Assembly (NCBI RefSeq): GCF_904848625.1
Contig: NZ_CAJHCP010000004.1
Span: 1 to 64,000 of the forward strand
Direction of reading: 5' to 3'
DNA length: 64,000 nucleotides
Origin: Paraburkholderia metrosideri
Lineage (GTDB): Bacteria > Pseudomonadota > Gammaproteobacteria > Burkholderiales > Burkholderiaceae
Under the pieces are notes generated by a model. That model was not told where the DNA came from, ran no database searches, and saw nothing but the letters and a program-made list of their open reading frames with translations. Below, in pieces: positions 1-9,243 of the stretch; within the stretch, counting starts at the first letter, position 1; the number at the start of each line of letters is the position of its first letter. Made by a program: the position numbers and the translations under genes.

Positions 1-2
1 TT

Positions 3-836
3 ACGTTTCCGAGTCAGCGAGTCGGGGATTTCACGATCACCGCGATCAGCGACGGCTACCTCACCGCCAGCCTGGAATTCCTGTCGAATATCGACTCGTC
101 CGAGGCCTCAAAAATGCAAAGTGATGCAGGACAGACGGAGCCTGCCGCCGTGCATATCAACTGCTATGTGGTGCGCGGAGCGGGCCGCACAATTCTCATC
201 GACGGGGGGGCGGGAGGCGTCAAGCAATGGGGCGGCCGCCTGAAGACTAACTTGTCGCTTGCTGGTGTCGAACCATCCGCGATCGACACAATCCTGCTTA
301 CGCACGCGCATCCCGATCATGTCGGAGGGCTGGCGGACACAAATGGACAAGTTGCCTTTCCGAATGCGGAGCTCGTTGTTCATCAGCGAGAGGTCGCATT
401 CTGGCAGGACGACGGAAATCTAAGTCGTGCCAGCGAGCGTGCCCGCGGTAACTTCCTGATCGCGCGTCAGGTGTTCGACGGCTATAGCGACAGGCTGCGC
501 ACTTTCGATGAGGGCGAAGTGCTTCCCGGTATCAGAGCGATGCCGCTACCGGGACATACTGATGGACACTCCGGATATCTTTTCGAATCCCCTGATCAGG
601 GCCTGCTCGTTTGGGGAGACATTGTTCATTTCCCGCACATCCAGATTGAACGGCCAGACGTATCGATTGCATTCGATCAGGACCCTACTCTCGCAGCCAC
701 CACACGATCAGGGCTCCTGGACATGGTCAGTTCGGAGAGACTTTTGATCGCAGGTATGCATTTGGGTGAACTCGGCTTCGCGCGAATCAAGCGAACGAGC
801 GGGAGCTACGGACTGCTTTACGAAACCGAAGCATGA
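3..836 (+). CDS. MBL-fold metallo-hydrolase, 5' end cut by window
   Basis: The reading frame is open from base 3, so the true start lies left of the window and the first internal ATG (114) is not the start. The protein has the metallo-beta-lactamase zinc motif HAHPDH (about bases 301-318), a downstream GHTDGHSGY histidine region and a WGDIVH segment that supplies the bridging aspartate. These residues place it with binuclear zinc hydrolases of the glyoxalase II/lactonase type, which hydrolyse thioesters, lactones or similar bonds. No signal peptide can be judged because the N-terminus is missing. The substrate cannot be inferred, and no neighbour suggests a pathway. Confidence 0.85.
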   Translation, partial: TFPSQRVGDFTITAISDGYLTASLEFLSNIDSSEASKMQSDAGQTEPAAVHINCYVVRGAGRTILIDGGAGGVKQWGGRLKTNLSLAGVEPSAIDTILLTHAHPDHVGGLADTNGQVAFPNAELVVHQREVAFWQDDGNLSRASERARGNFLIARQVFDGYSDRLRTFDEGEVLPGIRAMPLPGHTDGHSGYLFESPDQGLLVWGDIVHFPHIQIERPDVSIAFDQDPTLAATTRSGLLDMVSSERLLIAGMHLGELGFARIKRTSGSYGLLYETEA

Positions 837-1220
837 GGTCGCGCACAGAAGCAAACATGTCTGATGCCACGCCGGCACTCTGCACTTGAGCAACTACGAT
901 GACGTCAATGCCGCGAGGACGCCGTTGGCGGCTTCGGTCGATGAAGGAACATTTGTCTTGTCAATCGGATGGCCGGTTATGAGGTGAAGCCGACGTATGA
1001 ACTTCCGACCGACAACGCATGCGAACGGCGGCTCCTGGCCGGCTACCGCCTGGTGCGTCTTACATCGCGCGACTGCTCGCCGTCGCGTCTCGAGCGCTGA
1101 CCGCGACCCGAAACAGTCATTCTTAATTCGAAAAACTGTCATCACTTCGAGGCATACCCGCTTATGGCTAGTCTGCGCTCCGTCAGTTCATCGGCTAGGC
1201 GGCCGTTGGTGTGAGCCGCG
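837..1220. other. intergenic, no supported gene
   Basis: About 380 bases separate the MBL hydrolase from the convergent hypothetical gene. Short open frames here have arginine-rich, low-quality translations and no ribosome binding site. A stretch near 1030-1060 shares the short string CCTGGCCGG followed by a TAC with the gap near 6950, which may indicate a degenerate interspersed repeat. No terminator hairpin with a T-tract was found. Confidence 0.4.
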
Positions 1221-1964
1221 TCACGGTCGCAACGCACGGGACAACTGTGCTTGCGCGCTCGTGAACTCGTCTACGGACATTCGCCCCCGGTTAGGAAGCT
1301 CGAAGGTCCCCCAGGAAGGCGCGTCCGGCACTACCGCATCGCGAAGTGCCTGAACGAATGGCATGGGGTCCAGCTTCGCCTCTGCTTCCTTTTGCCATGC
1401 TTGATCGGCCCGCGCCTCGGCCTCTGGAGACAGCAGCCCGCGAAAATGAACTTCCAGCCGGGAAGGCATCGGCCGCAAACGTTCCGCAAGCCGCAGATGG
1501 TCCTCAGTGATCATTGACCGAGTCGCTTCCACATCGTGGAGATGCGACGGCACGTGCCAAGGCAGACAGCTTCGGGTCGGATCAAATACGGCAAAGATCG
1601 CCAATTCCGGAGCGCCCAGCAAGTCTTTCAGTCCTGCATGTGCAAGGCTCTCGAACTCCTCGAGATACTCCTCCATCTGAAAACTGGTCGCGTTGCTGTT
1701 AAAGCGAGACCCTGGCGCGGCAAACGTGGCGGTTCGATAAGCTGCGCGACCGTCCAGCGAGACCGCACCAAACGCAAAAGTTTCAGCGCGTGGTGGGCTC
1801 GCGTCCGGCCGACTCGGAATCCCGTAAGTTAGCGTGGGCCCCGAACCAGCGTAATCGTCATCATCGTACACTCGGAAACCCGCCAGGCCCCGCGAACTGT
1901 AGTACGCATCGTTGTTCGGGTTCAACTGGTTGGCACGGTTGTCCCGGTCTGATTTCGAAGACAT
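1221..1964 (-). CDS. hypothetical protein (DNRANQLNPNN N-terminus)
   Basis: A 247-residue soluble protein with no signal peptide or membrane segment. I chose the ATG at 1964 because AGAGG precedes it at normal spacing and because the N-terminus MSSKSDRDNRANQLNPNN resembles a hypothetical family common in Burkholderia. Further upstream in-frame starts would add a poorly conserved arginine/proline-rich leader. The C-terminal half is rich in charged residues and looks helical. No catalytic motif is visible and I assign no function. It stands alone, facing the MBL gene, with the NHL lipoprotein gene upstream on the same strand about 155 bases away. Confidence 0.75.
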   Translation of the reverse strand: MSSKSDRDNRANQLNPNNDAYYSSRGLAGFRVYDDDDYAGSGPTLTYGIPSRPDASPPRAETFAFGAVSLDGRAAYRTATFAAPGSRFNSNATSFQMEEYLEEFESLAHAGLKDLLGAPELAIFAVFDPTRSCLPWHVPSHLHDVEATRSMITEDHLRLAERLRPMPSRLEVHFRGLLSPEAEARADQAWQKEAEAKLDPMPFVQALRDAVVPDAPSWGTFELPNRGRMSVDEFTSAQAQLSRALRP

Positions 1965-2119
1965 ATTTGCCTCTACTGCGTGTGTAGGAGGAGATCGCGG
2001 TCGATCTCCGTGCAAGGCAGCGATCGCCAACAAAGTACCGCAGACCGGATGGGGAAGAGCGCCGTCACCGATAGCGGCAATGACCGGCCTCTCAGCCAGT
2101 CATTGCTCAGGTTCTGCGG

Positions 2120-3388
2120 TTACTCCGGTGCAACTGGCGTAATTTTCCGAACGACGTGGTTACCGCTGTCTGCGACGTACAGGTTACCCTGGCGATCTGC
2201 GACAACACAACGCGGTCCCAGAAATCTCGCAGCCGCGCCATTGCCATCGGCAAAACCGCTCACCCCGCCGGCGAGCAGTCCGCCAGCGTTTGGCCGGCCG
2301 GTGCTGTACCAGTTAAGGTCATTGGCGCCGCCGTCCACCACGAAAAGCTTTTGCTCTGGGCCGACGGTCAGGCCGGATGGGGCGACGAGGCTCGGGCTCA
2401 GGTTGCTACTGAAAAGGCCCACCGTGCCGTCAGCGAACACCGCCGCAATATCGTTCTTCGCTCCCGCTTCAGCAACCAGCGTCTTGCCGTAAAGGTACGC
2501 GAGACCGACGGGGTGGTCGAGCTTGCCGGCGGTGACAATGGTCGTAGCCACGCCTTGGGGATCATATTTGACGATCGTCCCGTCGTTGTAGTTGGCGAAA
2601 TAGACTCCGCCGTAAGGCCACGGAGCCAACGTGCCGGTATTCTGCAGCACCGTCTGCGGACCCACGAATGTCGTCTGGGTGCCTTGCGAATCAAAACTGT
2701 AAATCATCCCCGTGGTTGCATCATGCACGAACAGGCTGTCGCTCGAGTCGACGACGACGCTGTCTGGATCCGGGCCGGTGTACACAGTCGTTACCGTGCC
2801 GTCACTGGCGACCTTCTGGACCCTGTTGGCACCCGGATCAGCCACAAATACGTTGCCCTGCGAGTCAACCGCAACCGAGGTCGGCGTGTTGAATTGCGCA
2901 TTCAGCGTGCTTACCTGCGGCGTGGCATCCCCGCAAACGATCGAGATATCCGTCACGTTGGCCGTAGCGGTACCCGATCCATTCGATATGGCGCATTTGG
3001 TGAAGCCGATTGGCTGCGTGCTGATCTCGACGTCGTAGGTGTCGCCATCGTGAAGTGTGGTACCAAGCGAGAACGGCCCCGATACGGCGCTGCCGCTGCT
3101 GCCGCCCACGCCTAAGGCCTGAGCACCGTTCAGTGACAGGGCTATGGAGAAGTAGCCGTCTACCCCCGTCGCATCAAGAACGCCGCCAATCGTTACCGCG
3201 GCTTGCTGACTGGTCGATGTGCCGGTGCCATTGTCGCCGGTCGTCGATTGTTGTCCAGACGAACTTCCCGTTCCGGACTGGCCGCTGCTTTGAGTTTGCG
3301 GTCCCTGCGGGCTGTTCGTGTCGTTGCTGCCCCCCCCACATGCTGTAAGCGCTAGTGCCAGCGCCCCCGATAGCGCAATCTTTTTCAT
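2120..3388 (-). CDS. NHL-repeat lipoprotein
   Basis: The start at 3388 gives a lipoprotein signal (MKKIALSGALALALTAC, cysteine followed by GGGS). The protein is therefore predicted to be lipid-anchored and exported. A low-complexity Ser/Gly/Thr/Gln linker follows. The C-terminal two thirds carry repeated blocks such as TSVAVDSQGNVFVADPGANRVQKV and the terminal RCVVADRQGNLYVADSGNHVVRKI, the hallmark of NHL beta-propeller blades. NHL propellers bind ligands or proteins or act as lyases and lactonases; nothing here fixes which. A conserved-looking domain between the linker and propeller (about residues 65-150) is unassigned. The roughly 500 bases upstream are non-coding. Confidence 0.85.
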   Translation of the reverse strand: MKKIALSGALALALTACGGGSNDTNSPQGPQTQSSGQSGTGSSSGQQSTTGDNGTGTSTSQQAAVTIGGVLDATGVDGYFSIALSLNGAQALGVGGSSGSAVSGPFSLGTTLHDGDTYDVEISTQPIGFTKCAISNGSGTATANVTDISIVCGDATPQVSTLNAQFNTPTSVAVDSQGNVFVADPGANRVQKVASDGTVTTVYTGPDPDSVVVDSSDSLFVHDATTGMIYSFDSQGTQTTFVGPQTVLQNTGTLAPWPYGGVYFANYNDGTIVKYDPQGVATTIVTAGKLDHPVGLAYLYGKTLVAEAGAKNDIAAVFADGTVGLFSSNLSPSLVAPSGLTVGPEQKLFVVDGGANDLNWYSTGRPNAGGLLAGGVSGFADGNGAAARFLGPRCVVADRQGNLYVADSGNHVVRKITPVAPE

Positions 3389-3891
3389 AGTTCTGGTTTG
3401 GATCTGTAAGTTGTTATGCCGCCCGACGCCCGAAATACCGCCGGGCACGGCCACTCTTCGTGGCGGCACGAAATATTACGTCACGCTTTCCAGAAATTTC
3501 AACGGCTTTTTTTATGATGTTTTTGCAGCCGCACTTGCGATCAACTAGCGCCGCGTCCGGTGTTCAAGCCACGTCATCGGGTAGGCTTCCGGCCTACCAG
3601 CCGTACCTTGGGGCGCTCCGGTCTCGTGCCTTGGGATAGCGACCGCCGTCTGCACGTCGTGCCGGTCATACCGCAGTGATAGCAAGTCGTCGCATATTCG
3701 GATTCCGTTGCGATGTGCATTCTTACACGATGGAATGACTGACGAAACCGAGAACTGAACGACCCACGGCGCTTTACAGCTGGATCGTGTGCAATGTGAG
3801 TCGCAATCTCCGCTGGTAGCACTCGCCAGTGCGATTGTCCGCGCGTGCAACTGGTAAGCTCATAGCAATCCATGGGACCAAGGAGACCAAC
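3389..3891. other. intergenic with one perfect small hairpin
   Basis: Between the divergent NHL lipoprotein and the hypothetical/DUF5677 pair. Open frames on the minus strand here are arginine/serine-rich and lack ribosome binding sites. A perfect 7-bp hairpin (GGTAGGC, 5-base loop, GCCTACC) lies at 3580-3598 without a T-tract. Its role is unknown. Confidence 0.4.
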
Positions 3892-4932
3892 GTGCTAAGT
3901 GAAAACGTCCTTGAGGAACTACTGCGTGCTACGCCGATGCGGGAACATCTCGTCCGGGAGGCATGGGCAAGCCTAACGACTGAAAGCCGGCTGCAAATCA
4001 TTCAGACGATCGCTAACCAGCTGTTCGGTACGATACCGGACTGGCTGGCGATGCTGGCCATCGACGACCATGCACCAATCGTTCGGTACTGGGCCGCGCG
4101 CTCCACGTACATTATGAAACCTGCCACTGAAAACGCATCCGACGCATTTAAATTTTTACACGCATCGACTGACGCGGAGCGGCAACTGTACGAGAAAGCA
4201 AAGGGTGACTCTTCCGAGTTGGTTCGGATATGTGCGGACCGTGGCGAAACGCTGTCATATAGGACTTTAGCCGGGGAACCGCAATTTCGGCGCTTGGCGT
4301 TCTTGCGTTCGTTGTCGACGCCGGACGTCCGTTCCTTCTTCGAGTGGCTTGGCCGGGCGATTGATGAAGGGGTGCCAGACGCTGAACTGACCGAATGTGC
4401 AACCGAATTTCTCGCGCTGCCTGAGGTTCTTAGAGCGCTTGAGCGGAACCCTGATGACTTCCCCGACGGTGGCGACGCCTACGCCGCGGGCAAGGCGATT
4501 CGTGCGGGATGGGACGTGGTCAAACTGGGCGGTCCTGCACTCCAGCGGCAACTTGCCTTCGTGCTGCCCACCCGCATGGGACTGGTGACGATCGGCATCG
4601 ACGAACTGGCCGCGATGCCCTCTGAGGTCGTGGCCACACTGCCTTGGCGTACCGATGAGCTCCGGGAGATTAACGAGCTCGTCGCTATGATGCGCGCTCA
4701 TCCGGAGCGGTTTCCGGACGAGGCGGTGAAGTCGCTGACGAGCGCTGACAACGTCTATCTTCCATCCGGTGACGCGTTGGTGGATGGCCGATCTCGTAAC
4801 GCAGTCGACCGATCCCGCGCGACACTCGACACACTGATCCGACTGAAGGAAAAAGTCACCGCACTCGCCAGTCAGCTCGAACTGATGCAACAAGAGCTAT
4901 CTTCCCGCAAAGGAGGGCTCTTTAGCAGATGA
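3892..4932 (+). CDS. hypothetical protein, partner of DUF5677-like gene
   Basis: A 346-residue protein, largely helical in appearance, that I do not recognise. The GTG start at 3892 is chosen because a strong AAGGAG (3880-3885) sits six bases upstream. An ATG 63 bases earlier has no such site. There is no signal peptide or transmembrane segment. The N-terminal half contains leucine-rich stretches that could be alpha-solenoid (HEAT-like) repeats, including one with APIVRYWAARSTY. The C-terminus (about residues 300-340) is a probable coiled coil ending in KGGLFSR. Its stop overlaps the start of the next gene (ATGA), so the two are probably translationally coupled and work together. Confidence 0.75.
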   Translation: MLSENVLEELLRATPMREHLVREAWASLTTESRLQIIQTIANQLFGTIPDWLAMLAIDDHAPIVRYWAARSTYIMKPATENASDAFKFLHASTDAERQLYEKAKGDSSELVRICADRGETLSYRTLAGEPQFRRLAFLRSLSTPDVRSFFEWLGRAIDEGVPDAELTECATEFLALPEVLRALERNPDDFPDGGDAYAAGKAIRAGWDVVKLGGPALQRQLAFVLPTRMGLVTIGIDELAAMPSEVVATLPWRTDELREINELVAMMRAHPERFPDEAVKSLTSADNVYLPSGDALVDGRSRNAVDRSRATLDTLIRLKEKVTALASQLELMQQELSSRKGGLFSR

Positions 4933-5714
4933 GCACTTTCGAACGATATGGCTTTTCGGATACCGGCGCTGCGAACCTCCGCAGCCGGCTACGTGCGGAA
5001 CATGCAGAGCTCTTCCAGTTTGGCGATCGATGTAAGTGCATCGTGGTCAACGTCACGGCGCTCTTGCCGCTCGCTAGCGCGTCGCGACAGATCGTTGTCT
5101 CCCAGTTCTTTGCTCGTGCCGCTTCTCATTTTCAGGCTGGGCTAATGCTTACTGAATGCGGGATGGCGATCGAATCGCTTACTCTGTCGCGGAGCCTGTT
5201 TGAGACGTGCTTCGTGATGCTGGCGATCGCGGAAAACGCGGTTATGCCGGACGAACTGCTGAGTCATGACAATGCGATGCGACTCAAGCATGCGAACGCG
5301 CTGCTCAACTCGAAGGATTATCCGAACGTCGAGCTTTATCGAGAGACGTTGGATGCGTTCGTTCAACGCGTCTCGGGGTCCAAGGAGATCGGTTTTTACG
5401 AATTCGCGCGCCGTGGAAAAGCGTTGGCAACGTACGACGGCCTGTATCGGCATCTGTCCCATCATGCGCTTCACGCCACCGTTTCTGCAGTCGACGACTA
5501 TCTGGCAAAGGACGCGGACGGCAAGCATTATGTTCACTACCGTCCGTTGGTCGAAAAGACCCCGGCTGCCGTCCTGACCATATGCGCCGGCATACTATTG
5601 GCATGTTTCGCCTGCGAGAAAGCTTTGGTCAGCACACCAGACACCTCGGAGACTCTCTCGCGGGCATGGGCCGAATACGAATCACTCTACGAGAAGCATC
5701 GCCCGTGGTCGTGA
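4929..5714 (+). CDS. DUF5677-like protein
   Basis: A 261-residue protein starting at an ATGA overlap with the preceding gene. The central segment (AIESLTLSRSLFETCFVMLAIAE) matches the arrangement I associate with DUF5677 proteins: a helical bundle with an Arg-x-Leu-Phe-Glu core, followed by conserved Tyr, Leu and His residues (LYRHLSHHALHAT). A hydrophobic stretch near the C-terminus (PAAVLTICAGILLACFACEK) could be a membrane-facing helix. The biochemical role of the family is unknown, although members often occur in accessory regions. The family call is by eye. Confidence 0.7.
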   Translation: MSTFERYGFSDTGAANLRSRLRAEHAELFQFGDRCKCIVVNVTALLPLASASRQIVVSQFFARAASHFQAGLMLTECGMAIESLTLSRSLFETCFVMLAIAENAVMPDELLSHDNAMRLKHANALLNSKDYPNVELYRETLDAFVQRVSGSKEIGFYEFARRGKALATYDGLYRHLSHHALHATVSAVDDYLAKDADGKHYVHYRPLVEKTPAAVLTICAGILLACFACEKALVSTPDTSETLSRAWAEYESLYEKHRPWS

Positions 5715-6149
5715 CCGCGCTCAACGCAGGCAATACCGGTTTGGTAGCGATTAACCGCTAGCCCAACTTTCGAATAGGGTCTGTGATCGGGAGCACAACG
5801 GCCGTTCAAGCGGCGGTGAGCTGCTATCGACGGATGCCCGCAGATGGCCGAACCCGGCCCGACGCTGGGTCGACAAGCGCATCTGCCCTAGACCGGCTTC
5901 GTCTGGCAGAAGTCGACCCGGAGCTGTCAACTAGACTTAAGCCATAGGTGGCCGCTCGATAACGACTATCGGACGTTCGTAGGCCGCCCTACGGCCGCTG
6001 TGATCGTTCATCGGAGCATCACATTCCTGATATGTTGCGGTAAAGTCAGGCTTGCGTAGGCTATGGCTGAGTGAGTGTCTACGGCAATCCTCATCGACAG
6101 GCATTGCAAACTCATCCACATCCGCATTGCAGATATCCACCAAATCAAA
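5715..6149. other. intergenic, no supported gene
   Basis: About 430 bases after the DUF5677-like gene. They include GC-rich sequence (5800-5940) with the look of degenerate non-coding repeats seen between Burkholderia genes. An open frame on the minus strand (5937-6260) overlaps the next gene and is not credible. No convincing promoter was identified. Confidence 0.35.
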
Positions 6150-6791
6150 ATGACTAGTAAGCTTCAAATCGGGTTGACGACGATAATAGCGATAAGCATT
6201 GGAAGCGCCCATGCACAACAATCCGTGCGTTACGTGCCGGTCAAAGCCATCCCGTGCCAATATGCCCTACCGCCCAGTGCCCTGCAGAAACTGCCGCCGC
6301 AGAGCTTGCGCTCCGCTGTCCGAGTATCGATCAATGCACACGGCAAAGTAGAAGACGCTGTGCTGGAACAGTCATCTGGTGATTTGGCCTTTGACCGTCT
6401 CGCGGTACACGAGGCAAGGCAGGCCGTTTGCAAGCCATTTTTAGATGTGGACGGGAATGCTATCCCAGTCGAGACGAACTTCCTGTTCGCCGTCACCTCC
6501 GCTGAATTTCGTCCCGATGTGTCATCCGAGACGTTTGCGGCAAAGGTTGAACGTCTTGTTCGAGCTAAGATCTTATGGGACGGAGAGACCGGTCATCTGA
6601 GAACGACAATTTCAGTTCGCTGTTCTTCGGATGGCAAATTATTGTCAGCGACGATCGTCCGATCAAGTGGCAATCCAGAATGGGATGCAGTTGCGCTTAG
6701 TGCAGTCCAACATTCGGAACCTATGCCGTCCGACTTGGACGGAAAAACGCCGAAAAACTTCAGGATAACGGTTCAGCCCGGATCTGCTTAA
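6150..6791 (+). CDS. periplasmic protein with two TonB-C-like domains
   Basis: A 213-residue protein with a clear Sec signal peptide (MTSKLQIGLTTIIAISIGSAHA, cleavage before QQ). This supports the start at 6150 over the ATG 75 bases upstream. The mature part contains two related TonB/TolA C-terminal-like domains. The first ends in LEQSSGDLAFDRLAVHEARQ; the second carries IVRSSGNPEWDAVALSAVQ, the usual Ser-Ser-Gly...Asp...Ala signature. There is no N-terminal membrane anchor and no proline-rich spanning region, so it is not a classical TonB energy transducer. It is more likely a soluble periplasmic interaction protein. No TonB partners (ExbB/D) lie nearby. Confidence 0.75.
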   Translation: MTSKLQIGLTTIIAISIGSAHAQQSVRYVPVKAIPCQYALPPSALQKLPPQSLRSAVRVSINAHGKVEDAVLEQSSGDLAFDRLAVHEARQAVCKPFLDVDGNAIPVETNFLFAVTSAEFRPDVSSETFAAKVERLVRAKILWDGETGHLRTTISVRCSSDGKLLSATIVRSSGNPEWDAVALSAVQHSEPMPSDLDGKTPKNFRITVQPGSA

Positions 6792-7049
6792 GCTTTAACT
6801 GCACGGTGACGGGCGGCCATAAATGAGGCTGAGGTTCCGCTTCGGAATCGTCCGGTAGGCTCGCTAACGTTGCGACCATCTTTGGCCCAATGGCAGTTAT
6901 CAGTCAGATTTCTGCCTTCCGGAACGGCGCGCCGAATGTCCCTTCCTGGCCGGTTACAGTCCGATGCGCCTAGTTGGGGACCAGTGACTTGTGTATTGCC
7001 TCCCCAAACCTTGCAAGCGTTCGGGAGGCATTTCTCATAGAAAACAATC

Positions 7050-8348
7050 TCAACCGTGAACGGTCGGCGCAAGTTGCGCGATATCGACAGGCTTGCTCGA
7101 CGAGCGGATCACGAGCATCACGACCCATGCGAGAAGATAGGCGCTACCGCAGACAACAAACAGCACGTTGTAGCCTACGTTGATACGACCGAGCATTTTG
7201 AAGTGATCAAGCACCTCGCCGACGACCAGCGGGAACAATGTTGCGCCCAACGCACCCGCCAGGCCACCGATACCAACAACCGAACCGACCGCTGCTTTCG
7301 GGAACATGTCGGACGCGGTTGTAAAGAGATTTGCCGACCATGCCTGATGTGAAGCCGCTGCCAGACTCAGAAGACCAACCATCGCCCACATGTTTTCGAT
7401 GAACGGCGAGAACGCGATCGGCATCACCAGGAAGGCGAAGACCAGCATGGTGGTTTGTCGCGCCTTCGTCACCGACCAGCCCCGCTGGATCAGTCTGGAC
7501 GAGATGAAACCACCGCCGATGCTGCCGATCGAAGTTGCGATATACACGATCACAAGTGGGAGGCCGAGGTTTTTCAGATCGAGGTGGAAGCGCGAGTTGA
7601 AATACGACGGGAGCCAGAAAAGCATGAACCACCAGATCGGGTCGGTCAGAAGCTTGCCCGCGAAGAAGGCCCACGTCGGACGCAGCTTTAGCAACGTGAA
7701 CCAGTTGACCTTGTGCGTCGCAGGAGCGGGAGTCGAATCCTCGCTGATGTAGGCGAGTTCTGCCTGATTGGCCTTTGCATGCTTTGCAGGGACCTGATAC
7801 ATGAAGTACCAGAAACCCAGCCAGATAAAGCCGGTCAGACCCGTGACCACGAACGCGGCTTCCCAGCCATAAGTCGCCGCCAGCCAAGGGACTGTTGCGG
7901 GTGCCGCCACGGCACCGATACTGGTGCCCGAAGTCAGAATACCGACCGCGAGAGCCTGCTCCCTGCGCGGGAACCACTCCGACACACTTTTCACCGCGCA
8001 CGGGAAACTACCGGACTCGGAGACTCCAAGCAGCGCACGCATGACACCAAAGCCCAATGTGCTGCGCACGAGCGCATGACCGCAGGCCGCGATACTCCAT
8101 ACCAGCACGCACACGCCGTATCCGATCTTGACGCCGAACCTGTCGACCATCTTGCCGGACAGAACCATACCGATTGCATAGCAGGCCGTGAACACCATGA
8201 CGATGTAACTGTATTGCGTCTCGCTCCAGTTGAACGTAACTGCGAGTTCGGGTTTGAGTAGACCCAGCACCTGACGGTCCAGGTAATTAATCGTGGTTGC
8301 GAAGAAAAGCAGCGCGCAGATGCGCCACCGAATGGCAGTACGGTCCAT
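7050..8348 (-). CDS. MFS transporter, anion:cation symporter (ExuT/GudP-like)
   Basis: A 432-residue protein with 12 predicted membrane segments. The first, with the motif NYLDRQVLG after it, is typical of the ACS family of major facilitator transporters for hexuronates, glucarate and similar sugar acids. The motif SGKMVDRFGVKIGYG matches the MFS loop 2-3 signature. Start at 8348 has GGAG upstream. It is the last gene of the leftward unit (CoA-transferase, enoyl-CoA hydratase, transporter), with gaps of 53 and 70 bases. It probably imports the pathway substrate. Sugar acid as substrate is inferred from the family only. Confidence 0.85.
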   Translation of the reverse strand: MDRTAIRWRICALLFFATTINYLDRQVLGLLKPELAVTFNWSETQYSYIVMVFTACYAIGMVLSGKMVDRFGVKIGYGVCVLVWSIAACGHALVRSTLGFGVMRALLGVSESGSFPCAVKSVSEWFPRREQALAVGILTSGTSIGAVAAPATVPWLAATYGWEAAFVVTGLTGFIWLGFWYFMYQVPAKHAKANQAELAYISEDSTPAPATHKVNWFTLLKLRPTWAFFAGKLLTDPIWWFMLFWLPSYFNSRFHLDLKNLGLPLVIVYIATSIGSIGGGFISSRLIQRGWSVTKARQTTMLVFAFLVMPIAFSPFIENMWAMVGLLSLAAASHQAWSANLFTTASDMFPKAAVGSVVGIGGLAGALGATLFPLVVGEVLDHFKMLGRINVGYNVLFVVCGSAYLLAWVVMLVIRSSSKPVDIAQLAPTVHG

Positions 8349-8419
8349 GAGCGACTCCTGTCTCCTGATGTGCCTGATCCGCTGACGCGGCTTACATGAC
8401 TATGTGATGAGTTTGAAAT

Positions 8420-9190
8420 TCAACAGAAAGATGCGTGGCGTTTTTCGCGGAATGCAGCGACGCCTTCGATTGCATCGGGCGACGCCTTACATACCGACGC
8501 GGCGAGTTCGTGAGCGTATTCGTGCTGGCCCGTCTCCATCATGCGCACCAGGCGCTTGCCAACCGACAGCGATGTCTTCGATCGCTTGATGAGCGTCTCG
8601 CAGACGGTGTCCACACGGCTGCGCAGTTGATCGGGTTCGACGGCTTCATTGATCACGCCCCAGGCGAGTGCCGTTCCGGCGCTGATCGGTTCGCCGAGAA
8701 GGATCAACTCGCGTGTGCGCGTTGCGCCGACGAGTTCCGAGAGCCGCGAGCAGCCCATCCATCCGGGGATCGCTCCCACTGACGCCTCGGGGAAACCGAC
8801 CTTTGTCTGCGTGCTCGCGTAGCGGAAGTCGCACGTCAGCGCGAGTTCGAATCCGCCGCCCAGCGCACTGGCGGACAGAACGGCGATCGTCGGTTTGTCG
8901 AGTTCGGCGATCCGGCGAAATACCCGGTTGCCTTCGCGGATGAAGCGGGTGCCCATCTTCTGCGGATCGAGGTCGCTCCACTCGTTGATATCTGCACCGC
9001 TGCAAAAGAAACGCGGACTGGCGGTTTCGAACTTCAGCACGCGGATTTCATCGTTGCGCTCGACATCGGCGACGGCACGCTCGATGTCATCCAGCATCTG
9101 CAGCGTCAACGCGTTATGACGCGAAACACGGTTCAGCGTAATCGTCGCAATGCTGCCTCTTGCTTCGTAGAGAATGTCAGTGTCAGACAT
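8420..9190 (-). CDS. enoyl-CoA hydratase/isomerase (crotonase) family
   Basis: A 256-residue cytosolic enzyme with the two oxyanion-hole regions of the crotonase fold: FFCSGADINEW (about residues 60-70) and SALGGGFELALTCDFRYAS (about residues 106-124). A glutamate follows in FPEASVGAIPGWMG, in the place of one catalytic acid. Crotonases hydrate, isomerise or cleave acyl-CoA substrates. It sits between the CoA-transferase and transporter genes, consistent with processing an acyl-CoA made by the transferase. AGAAGAGG precedes the ATG. The specific substrate is unknown. Confidence 0.88.
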   Translation of the reverse strand: MSDTDILYEARGSIATITLNRVSRHNALTLQMLDDIERAVADVERNDEIRVLKFETASPRFFCSGADINEWSDLDPQKMGTRFIREGNRVFRRIAELDKPTIAVLSASALGGGFELALTCDFRYASTQTKVGFPEASVGAIPGWMGCSRLSELVGATRTRELILLGEPISAGTALAWGVINEAVEPDQLRSRVDTVCETLIKRSKTSLSVGKRLVRMMETGQHEYAHELAASVCKASPDAIEGVAAFREKRHASFC

Positions 9191-9243
9191 AAAAACCTCT
9201 TCTTCCTGAAAATGGTCGAACGTTGAGTAGCGGTAGACGCCCC

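Noticed and set aside
997..1060. Possible IS66-type transposase remnant (LPTDNACERRLL)
   Set aside because: The resemblance to the IDNNAAERAL motif is too short, no flanking domain or inverted repeat is present, and a stop lies just upstream.
2156..3115. Plus-strand open frame of 319 codons
   Set aside because: It is antisense to the NHL lipoprotein, whose repeats and lipobox are clear.
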